A stretch of DNA of 9,963 bases from assembly GCA_036398775.1 (NCBI GenBank), contig DASWOJ010000263.1, positions 1 through 9,963 on the forward strand. Direction: 5' to 3'. Positions 1-5,699 of the stretch are shown here, piece by piece (positions within the stretch are counted from its first letter, which is position 1; every line of letters begins with the position of its first letter). Both the position numbers and the translations under genes were made by a program. The notes beneath the pieces were generated by a model. The model saw only the letters and a list, made by a program, of their open reading frames with translations. It was not told the origin of the DNA and made no database searches. The DNA is from DASWOJ01 sp036398775 (GTDB taxonomy: Bacteria; Pseudomonadota; Alphaproteobacteria; Acetobacterales; Acetobacteraceae).

Positions 1-788
1 AGCGCGAACCCGGCATCCACGCAGGCCGGGATCAGATGCGTGCCGATCAGCCCGTTGGTGCTGGCGCCGCAGACGAAGAAGCTGCCGCCCAACAGCCAGA
101 AATCGCGTGACCGCAAGCCGGCGCCGAGCGCGTTGATGGCCCGCACCGCCGGGTTCACGACCGGGCGCACATAGGGCACGACGACGGTGCCGCCATAGGG
201 CGGGATGCCCAGGTCGGACGGGCGGTCCCGCATGAAGGCCAGCACCGGCACGATCAGGCAACACGCCACGGCCGCAATGGTGACGCTGACTGCGCGCCAG
301 CCGATGGTCTCGTTCAGGTAGGCCAGCAGCGGCAGGAACACGAGCTGCCCCGTCGCCGTGCTGGCGGTCAGCAGGCCGACCACCAGACCGCGTTTGGCGC
401 TGAACCAGCGGCCGGCGATGATGGAGGCCAGCACCAGTGCCGTCACGCCGCTGCCGCTGCCGACCACCACGCCCCACAGCAGCACCAACTGCCACGGCGC
501 GGTCATGAAAGGCGTCAGCGCCACACCGGCGGAGATCATCGCCAATGCAGCGACGATGGTGCGGCGCAGCCCGAACCGCTCGATGACCGCCGCGGCGAAC
601 GGACCGGCCAGGCCATACAGCAGGATGTTGACCGCGACCGCGAAGCTGATGGTGGCGCGGGACCAGTGGAACTCGGCCTCCAGTGGCACCATCAGCACGC
701 TCGGCACCGAACGTATGCCGGCGGCGACCAGCAGCACCAGGAAGGTGCAGGCGGCGACGATCCAGGCAGGATGGATGCGGCGGGTCAT
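1..788 (-). CDS. MFS transporter, N-terminal part (3' end beyond window)
   Basis: Major facilitator superfamily permease of the inner membrane. The substrate cannot be told from sequence. The frame is open from an ATG at 788 to the left edge, giving 262 residues. I see hydrophobic segments at about 9-28, 46-68, 77-95, 99-122, 135-157, 165-186 and the start of a seventh at 229. The loop after segment 2 (about 61-76, AGPFAAAVIERFGLRR) fits the MFS motif A region, with Glu where Asp is usual. The cytoplasmic stretch RDRPSDLGIPPYG (188-199) is typical of the central loop in many bacterial MFS proteins, some annotated as oxalate/formate-antiporter-like. A GGAG lies 9 nt before the ATG and supports the start. 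The alpha/beta hydrolase gene ends 75 bp upstream on the same strand, so co-transcription is possible. The family call is firm, the substrate unknown. Confidence 0.88.
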   Translation of the reverse strand, partial: MTRRIHPAWIVAACTFLVLLVAAGIRSVPSVLMVPLEAEFHWSRATISFAVAVNILLYGLAGPFAAAVIERFGLRRTIVAALAMISAGVALTPFMTAPWQLVLLWGVVVGSGSGVTALVLASIIAGRWFSAKRGLVVGLLTASTATGQLVFLPLLAYLNETIGWRAVSVTIAAVACCLIVPVLAFMRDRPSDLGIPPYGGTVVVPYVRPVVNPAVRAINALGAGLRSRDFWLLGGSFFVCGASTNGLIGTHLIPACVDAGFA

Positions 789-863
789 GGCGGCGTGCTC
801 CGGGTGCTGGCGGGAGGATAGGAGCATATGCACGTATCCCGCAAGGCGCGAAGTTCTGTGCGG

Positions 864-1712
864 TTAGACGCCGGTCAGGCTGCGCAGGATTTCGCTGCCA
901 TGGCGGATGCCAAGGGAATAGTGCCCCTCCCCCGGCACGACCCGCAGCGTCATGCCGGGGATCGCCTCCAGCGGCGCCATGCCATGCAGAGGGATCAACG
1001 AGTCTTCGGCGCCACACCAGACCGTCACCGGCACGCGTATTTCGCCGAATGGCACGCCCCAGTCGCTGGCGTAGATGCCGGCGTCCGACACTGCACCCTG
1101 GATGCCGCGTCCGATGCCCTCCCGCCACGCTTGGCTGAGGCCGGCCAGGAGTTCCGGCGTCATGCAGGCGCGGTCCGACGCCGGCAGGTTGTCGCCGACC
1201 AGGGTGCGGGATGTAATGATGCGGCGCTGCAGCAGCGGGCGCAGCATGCTGAACAGGCGATGGGCCAGCACGGGATGGCGGCCCACCATGAACAGGTGGC
1301 CGATGCCAGGCGCGCGCGGGTGAATGCCGTGCGGCGGCGGCACCGGGCAGACCATTGCCACACCCAGCACCCGCTCCGGCAGCGCCACGGCGCAGGCCGC
1401 GGCATAAGGGCCGCCGCCGGACAGGCCTACGACGTGGAACTTGGCAAGGCCCAGGCGGTCCGCAACTGCCGCCACGTCTGCTGGCCAGTCCAGCAGCGTG
1501 CGTCCGGGATGGGGCGTGCTGCGTCCGTATCCCGGGCGGTCCAGGGCCAGCAGGCGCACCGGCAGGTCCGGGATCAGCCCGGCCTCCAACCGCGATGCCG
1601 GCCAGCCGTGGAAGTACAGCACCGGCGGTCCGGCAGGGTCTCCATACTCCTCGACCGCGATCACCCGGCCATCCGGCAGGCGCACTGTCAGCGACGGTGC
1701 AGCCGCAGCCAT
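864..1712 (-). CDS. alpha/beta hydrolase fold protein
   Basis: Predicted cytoplasmic alpha/beta hydrolase of 282 residues; the substrate is unknown. The fold's landmarks are in order: oxyanion-loop HGWPASR (35-41), DRPGYGRS (58-65), nucleophile elbow GLSGG with Ser98, acid candidate Asp237 in GAEDSLIP, and catalytic His264 in GEGHYS. The cap region (about 120-220) is not diagnostic, so esterase, haloperoxidase-like or epoxide-hydrolase-like activities all remain open. No signal peptide is visible. I chose ATG 1712 because a GAAGG lies 6 nt upstream. An in-frame ATG at 1832 would add 40 basic residues read straight through the rpmB terminator and into the rpmB gene, so I reject it. The gene lies just downstream of that terminator and 75 bp upstream of the MFS gene on the same strand. 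Confidence 0.9.
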   Translation of the reverse strand: MAAAAPSLTVRLPDGRVIAVEEYGDPAGPPVLYFHGWPASRLEAGLIPDLPVRLLALDRPGYGRSTPHPGRTLLDWPADVAAVADRLGLAKFHVVGLSGGGPYAAACAVALPERVLGVAMVCPVPPPHGIHPRAPGIGHLFMVGRHPVLAHRLFSMLRPLLQRRIITSRTLVGDNLPASDRACMTPELLAGLSQAWREGIGRGIQGAVSDAGIYASDWGVPFGEIRVPVTVWCGAEDSLIPLHGMAPLEAIPGMTLRVVPGEGHYSLGIRHGSEILRSLTGV

Positions 1713-1718
1713 CAGCCG

Positions 1719-1723
1719 CCTTC
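1719..1723 (-). promoter_or_regulatory. ribosome binding site that fixes the hydrolase start
   Basis: On the minus strand this reads GAAGG, 6 nt before the ATG at 1712. It is the only good Shine-Dalgarno match for this frame. It favours the short start over the in-frame ATG at 1832, which lies inside the upstream ribosomal protein gene. Confidence 0.6.
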
Positions 1724-1758
1724 GCCGGGCGAGCCGTTTCAATCCTTGGGAGACTCGC

Positions 1759-1788
1759 AAAGAAAAAGGCCCGCCGGAGCGGGCCTTT
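1759..1788 (-). terminator. intrinsic terminator after rpmB
   Basis: On the minus strand the stem GGCCCGC / GCGGGCC (1785-1779 with 1774-1768) closes a 4-nt TCCG loop. It is followed by the T-rich run TTTTTCTTT (1767-1759). Three flanking A:T pairs can extend the stem to 10 bp. It begins about 19 bp after the rpmB stop codon, a classic position. It should separate rpmB from the hydrolase gene, whose ATG is about 47 bp further on. Confidence 0.88.
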
Positions 1789-1806
1789 GCGCCGGGCTGC
1801 GCCGCG

Positions 1807-2115
1807 CTAAGCGGCTGGCTGCGCCGCGGCACGCTTGGTCTGGCAGCGAAGGATGCGGCGCTTCAGCACTTGCGCCTCCTCCGGCAGGTTCCGGTTCGGC
1901 GTGCCGAGCAGGAACGAGTCCAGCCCGCCATTGTGCTCGATGGTGCGGATGGCGTGGGTGGTCAGGCGCACCTGAATGGTGGTGCCCAGGATGTCGGACA
2001 GCAGCGATGTCTGCTGCATATTGGGCAGGAAGCGGCGGCGGCTCTTGTTGTTGGCGTGGCTGACGTTGTTGCCAGACTGGACGCCCTTGCCGGTGAACTG
2101 GCAGCGACGGGACAT
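1807..2115 (-). CDS. rpmB: 50S ribosomal protein L28
   Basis: Large-subunit ribosomal protein L28 (bL28), 102 residues, slightly longer than the roughly 78-residue E. coli protein and usual for alphaproteobacteria. The N-terminus MSRRCQFTGKGVQSGNNVSH with ANNKSRRRFLPN (21-32) is the family signature. HNGGLDSFLL (61-70) matches the alphaproteobacterial form, and the tail is basic and Ala-rich. The ATG at 2115 is preceded by AGGA with 7 nt spacing. The frame stays open upstream to 2625, but that extension runs through the repeat and over prmA and is not coding. rpmG is not adjacent here. A strong intrinsic terminator follows. Confidence 0.97.
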   Translation of the reverse strand: MSRRCQFTGKGVQSGNNVSHANNKSRRRFLPNMQQTSLLSDILGTTIQVRLTTHAIRTIEHNGGLDSFLLGTPNRNLPEEAQVLKRRILRCQTKRAAAQPAA

Positions 2116-2221
2116 GGTGTGTTCCTGATGCAAAGCGCCGCCTTGGGCGGGCGCCCCGGCGGTCATGGCGCGGGTTATGCCGGTGCGACGGCCGTGGGTC
2201 AAGGGTGGGAGACCGCCGCTG

Positions 2222-2371
2222 CTCCCTTCTCCTCCGGGAGAGGGTCGGGGTGACGGGGTCTTGGCTGCGGAGCGGCGTGCGGACGTTCCGCCAGCACGCG
2301 GCCCTGTTCGGTAACGACCGGGCTTGAAGGCCCCCTCACCCCAGCCCTCTCCCGGAGGGAGAGGGAGCAGA
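2222..2371. repeat. REP-like inverted doublet A (arms 2222-2258 and 2333-2371)
   Basis: Two copies of a roughly 37-bp palindromic repeat lie head to head, about 74 bp apart. The right arm carries a perfect stem CCCTCTCCC / GGGAGAGGG (2345-2353 with 2357-2365, loop GGA), preceded by the outer stretch CCCTCACCCCAG. The left arm is its reverse complement with a few mismatches (CCCTTCTCC instead of CCCTCTCCC). The same arms recur in doublet B at 3309-3446, but the sequences between the arms are unrelated. That pattern fits a REP doublet (REPIN/BIME type) better than a transposon remnant with a fixed core. The right arm overlaps the 3' end of prmA. Confidence 0.8.
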
Positions 2372-3256
2372 AAATCCCTTGCGGACCACCAGCGTCGTCC
2401 ACGCGCCTTCCCGTATCGCGCGTTCGAGCCGCAGCCCCTGCCGCCGGTGCGCCGCGGCCACCAGCCGCGCCTGGCTGTCCAGCAACCCCGCCAGGATCGC
2501 CGTCCCACCGGGCGCCAGGGCCGCTGCCAGGTCCCGCGCCATCCGGCACAGCGGCCGCGCCAGGATGTTGGCCAGCACCAGGTCATACGGGCGCCCCGCC
2601 TGCACCGTCCGGGCCTGCCAGCCATCCGCCAGCACCGGGCGCACCAGCCGGCCGACGCCGTTCATCGCCGCATTCTGCTTGGCGACGCGGACCGACCACG
2701 GCTCGATGTCCGTTGCCAGCACCGAACGGTGCAGCAGCTTCGCCGCCGCCATCGCCAGGATGCCCGAACCGGTCCCCAGGTCCAGGATGCGGCGCGGATG
2801 CCGCCGGGCCACGATCTCCAGCGCACGCAGGCAGCCGCGGGTGGAACCATGCTCGCCGGAGCCGAACGCCAGCCCGGCGTCCAAGGTCAGCACCAGCCGG
2901 CCCGGCGTCCGCCCGCCGTCCTCATGCGTGCCGCGCACGGCGAAGCGGCGGCCGATCGCCTGCTCCGGGAACGCCGCGTAGGTCCGCGCCAGCCAGCCAT
3001 CCGCCTCGGTCGGTGCACGGCCCAGCGGCGCCGTGACGCCGGTCAGCATCGCCGCCAGCGCCAGCGCGCCCTGCAGGGCGTCGTCGCCAGCGCCCACGTC
3101 GCGCACGCCCTCGATCCGCCAGATGCGGGCGTCCTCGTCGGCCAGGAAGAACCCGATCGTCTCGCATACGGTGCCCAGCGCGGACTCATACGCCTCCAGC
3201 GCCGGTTCCGGCACCTCGACCGACAGCGTTTCCAGCGGCCCTGCCCGGCGCTTCAT
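2336..3256 (-). CDS. prmA: ribosomal protein L11 methyltransferase
   Basis: PrmA transfers methyl groups from S-adenosylmethionine to amino groups of ribosomal protein L11. The protein has 306 residues, close to the family's usual ~295. The N-terminal part (1 to about 110) is the weakly conserved substrate-recognition domain. The methyltransferase domain then shows the PrmA signature FGSGEHGSTR (131-140), SAM-binding DLGTGSG (159-165), acidic loop ATDIEP (181-186) and LANI (228-231, the NPP/Y position). The ATG at 3256 has GAGG 8 nt upstream. The last 11 or so residues (SAPSPSGRGLG) and the stop codon are encoded by a REP-like repeat arm, so the natural end appears to have been replaced. The gene is 238 bp downstream of the helicase gene on the same strand, with another repeat doublet between them. 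Confidence 0.95.
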   Translation of the reverse strand: MKRRAGPLETLSVEVPEPALEAYESALGTVCETIGFFLADEDARIWRIEGVRDVGAGDDALQGALALAAMLTGVTAPLGRAPTEADGWLARTYAAFPEQAIGRRFAVRGTHEDGGRTPGRLVLTLDAGLAFGSGEHGSTRGCLRALEIVARRHPRRILDLGTGSGILAMAAAKLLHRSVLATDIEPWSVRVAKQNAAMNGVGRLVRPVLADGWQARTVQAGRPYDLVLANILARPLCRMARDLAAALAPGGTAILAGLLDSQARLVAAAHRRQGLRLERAIREGAWTTLVVRKGFSAPSPSGRGLG

Positions 3257-3308
3257 GCCCGTGGCCTCGTGACAACAGAGCGCGTCCCACCAAACCGGAC
3301 CAGTGTCT

Positions 3309-3446
3309 TCTCCCTCTCCCTCCGGGAGAGGGTTGGGGTGAGGGAAACGGCAAGCACCGCCCTACCCTGCACAGGACCCTTCATGGCAAGGGCAGCGCGT
3401 GCTGCTTCCCTCACCCCGGCCCTCTCTCGGAGGGAGAGGGAGCAGA
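3309..3446. repeat. REP-like inverted doublet B (arms 3309-3344 and 3408-3446)
   Basis: This is a second head-to-head pair of the same palindrome as at 2222-2371, here wholly in the gap between the helicase and prmA. The left arm has a perfect 9-bp stem CCCTCTCCC / GGGAGAGGG (3312-3320 with 3324-3332) around the loop TCC, then GTTGGGGTGAGGG. The right arm is its reverse complement with one or two changes (CTCTCTC for CTCTCCC). The 63 bp between the arms do not resemble the interior of doublet A. Transcribed from the helicase side, it would form hairpins in a helicase-prmA message and could modulate RNA stability or read-through; that is inference. Confidence 0.82.
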
Positions 3447-3494
3447 GGGCGGTTTTGCTCCTGCAAGCGCCTGATCGCGGCATCATCCGGCCCT

Positions 3495-5690
3495 TCAAGC
3501 CTCCGGCGCCTTCTCGACGTAGCTGTCCATCAGGTGCTTCTGCCCGGCATGCTCGAACTCGATGGTCAACTTGTGGTCGTCCACCGCCTGCACGACGCCA
3601 TAGCCGAACTTCTGGTGGAACACCCGGGCGCCGACCTCGAACAGCTCCTCCCGCGCCGGACGCGCCGGCTGCTCCCACGCCGCGACGGCTTGCGGCCGCC
3701 GGGCGGCAAGCGGCCCGTTGAGGAACACGCTCGGCGCCGCCATCAGCCGGGCTTCCCGCTGCATGGCCACGGACCCCGCTCGCTCGACGTTCTCCTCCGG
3801 CAGCTCGTCCACGAAGCGGCTGGGGATGCTGCTCTGCCAGTTGGCATACAGGCGGCGGTTGGCGGCGTGGCTGACGACCGCGAGCTTGCGCGCCCGGGTC
3901 AGGCCGACATAGGCCAGGCGCCGCTCCTCCTCCAGCCCCTTCTGCCCGCCCTCGTCCAAGGTGCGCTGGCTGGGGAACAGCCCCTCCTCCCAGCCCGGCA
4001 GGAACACGGTGTCGAACTCCAGCCCCTTCGCCCCATGCAGCGTCATCATGCTGGCGCGGTCGCCGTCGGCGTTCTGCTCGTTCTCCATCACCAGCGAGAC
4101 ATGGTCCAGGAACCCGGCCAAGCTGTCGAAGTCGGCCAGCGCCCGCACCAGCTCCTTCAGGTTCTCCAGCCGGCCCGGCGCGTCCGGCGACTTGTCGGCC
4201 TTCCACATGTCGGTATAGCCGCTCTCGTCCAGCACCGTCGCCGCGACCAGCACGTGCCCGTCCCGCGGCAGCGCCTCCCGCCAGCGCGCAAGGGACTGGA
4301 ACATTTCTCGCAATGCCCCCCCGACCCGGCCCTTGAGCGCGCCGGACACCGCCAGCCGCTCCGCCGCCAGCGCCAGCGGGACGCCCTGCTCCCGCGCCGC
4401 GACGTGCATGGAGCGTAGCGCCACCTCTCCCACGCCGCGCCGGGGCACGTTCACGACGCGCTCGAACGCCAGGTCGTCGGCGGGCTGGTGCAGGACGCGC
4501 ATGTAGGCGATGGCGTCGCGTATCTCCGCCCGCTCATAGAAGCGCAGGCCGCCGATCACCCGATACGGGATGCCGAGGGTGATCATCCGCTCTTCGAAGG
4601 CGCGGGTCTGGGCCGAGGTGCGGACCAGGATTGCGATCTCCCCCAGCTTGTGCCCATCCCGCCGCAGCGCCTCGATCCGGTCGCCGACCATGCGGGCCTC
4701 CTCGTCCGAATCCCACAGGCTGACGACCTGCACCTGCTCGCCCTGCGCGTCGTTGCGGCCGGACCGTAGGGTCTTGCCGAGCCGCCCCTCGTTGTTGGCG
4801 ATCAGCCCGGCAGCGGCGGCCAGGATCGGCGCCGTGGACCGGTAGTTGCGCTCCAGCTTGACGATCTTGGCGCCGGGGAAATCCTTCTCGAAGCGGAGGA
4901 TGTTCTCCACTTCGGCGCCACGCCACGAATATATCGACTGGTCGTCGTCCCCGACGCAGCAAATATTTCTATGTCCCTGCGCCAGCAGCCGCAGCCACAG
5001 ATACTGCACCAGGTTGGTGTCCTGATACTCGTCCACCAGGATGTAGCGGAACCGCCGGTGGTAGTCGGCCAGGATATCCGGGTGGGTCCGCAGCACCTCC
5101 GTCATGTGCAGCAGCAGGTCGCCGAAGTCCGCGGTGTTGAGCTGCTTCAAGCGGGACTGATACGCCGCATACAGGTTGCGCGACTGGCCGCCGGCGAAGT
5201 CCCCCTCCTCCGCCGCCGTCACCCGGTCCGGCGTCAGGCCGCGGTCCTTCCAGCGTTGGACCATGCCCATCAGCGCCTGGGGCGCCCAGCGCTTGGTGTC
5301 TATGTGCGCCGCCTCCATCACCTGCTTCAGCAAGCGGAGCTGGTCGTCGGTGTCCAGGATGGTGAACCCGCTCGTCAGCCCCACCAAGTCCGCATGGCGC
5401 CGCAGCATCCGGGCGCACAGGGCATGGAAGGTGCCCAGCCACAGCCCTTCCGCCGGGCGGTTCAACAGGTGGCCCACCCGCTCCCGCATCTCCTTGGCGG
5501 CCTTGTTGGTGAACGTCACCGCCAGCACCTGCCCCGGCGCCGCCTTGCCTTGCAGCAGGATATGGGCGAAGCGCGTCGTCAGCACGCGGGTCTTACCGGT
5601 CCCGGCGCCGGCCAGCACCAGCACGGGACCGTCCACGGCCTCCACGGCATCGCGCTGCTCGGGGTTCAAGCGTGCGAGGTAATCAGTCAT
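3495..5690 (-). CDS. pcrA/uvrD: ATP-dependent DNA helicase, UvrD/PcrA family
   Basis: Superfamily 1A 3'-5' DNA helicase for excision repair, replication and transcription-coupled repair; 731 residues, the family's usual size. All helicase motifs are present: Q motif LNPEQRDAV (8-16), Walker A AGAGTGKT (27-34), Ia TFTNKAAKEM (59-68), Walker B LVDEYQDTN (218-226), III GDDDQSIYSWRGA (247-259), IV LERNYRS (279-285), V MTLHGAKGLEF (549-559) and VI LAYVGLTRAR (592-601). After a proline- and alanine-rich linker, a short C-terminal domain (about 684-731: GARVFHQKFGYGVV...IEFEHAG) looks like the Tudor-like, RNA-polymerase-binding module of PcrA/UvrD. I chose ATG 5690 because homology starts at MTDYLARLNPEQ. 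No good Shine-Dalgarno sequence precedes it. An earlier in-frame ATG (5831) would only translate the tandem repeats. The next gene on the strand is prmA. Confidence 0.96.
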   Translation of the reverse strand: MTDYLARLNPEQRDAVEAVDGPVLVLAGAGTGKTRVLTTRFAHILLQGKAAPGQVLAVTFTNKAAKEMRERVGHLLNRPAEGLWLGTFHALCARMLRRHADLVGLTSGFTILDTDDQLRLLKQVMEAAHIDTKRWAPQALMGMVQRWKDRGLTPDRVTAAEEGDFAGGQSRNLYAAYQSRLKQLNTADFGDLLLHMTEVLRTHPDILADYHRRFRYILVDEYQDTNLVQYLWLRLLAQGHRNICCVGDDDQSIYSWRGAEVENILRFEKDFPGAKIVKLERNYRSTAPILAAAAGLIANNEGRLGKTLRSGRNDAQGEQVQVVSLWDSDEEARMVGDRIEALRRDGHKLGEIAILVRTSAQTRAFEERMITLGIPYRVIGGLRFYERAEIRDAIAYMRVLHQPADDLAFERVVNVPRRGVGEVALRSMHVAAREQGVPLALAAERLAVSGALKGRVGGALREMFQSLARWREALPRDGHVLVAATVLDESGYTDMWKADKSPDAPGRLENLKELVRALADFDSLAGFLDHVSLVMENEQNADGDRASMMTLHGAKGLEFDTVFLPGWEEGLFPSQRTLDEGGQKGLEEERRLAYVGLTRARKLAVVSHAANRRLYANWQSSIPSRFVDELPEENVERAGSVAMQREARLMAAPSVFLNGPLAARRPQAVAAWEQPARPAREELFEVGARVFHQKFGYGVVQAVDDHKLTIEFEHAGQKHLMDSYVEKAPEA

Positions 5691-5694
5691 GAGG
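5691..5694 (+). promoter_or_regulatory. candidate ribosome binding site for the symporter ATG at 5700
   Basis: GAGG lies 5 nt before the ATG at 5700 and directly abuts the helicase start codon on the other strand. It is the only recognisable Shine-Dalgarno match for the symporter frame, which is why I used that start. The codon usage of the first 75 codons argues against it, so the call is tentative. Confidence 0.4.
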
Positions 5695-5699
5695 CAGAC

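Noticed and set aside
1713..1832. N-terminal extension of the alpha/beta hydrolase to ATG 1832
   Set aside because: It would translate the rpmB terminator and overlap rpmB; the residues are basic filler, while ATG 1712 has a good ribosome binding site.
2116..2625. Long open frame upstream of and continuous with rpmB
   Set aside because: It crosses a repeat doublet and overlaps prmA; L28 homology begins exactly at ATG 2115, which has its own AGGA.
2324..3721. Long plus-strand open frame opposite prmA and the helicase 3' end
   Set aside because: Arg/Pro/Ala-rich composition without any domain; it is the antisense shadow of real genes in GC-rich DNA and crosses both repeat doublets.
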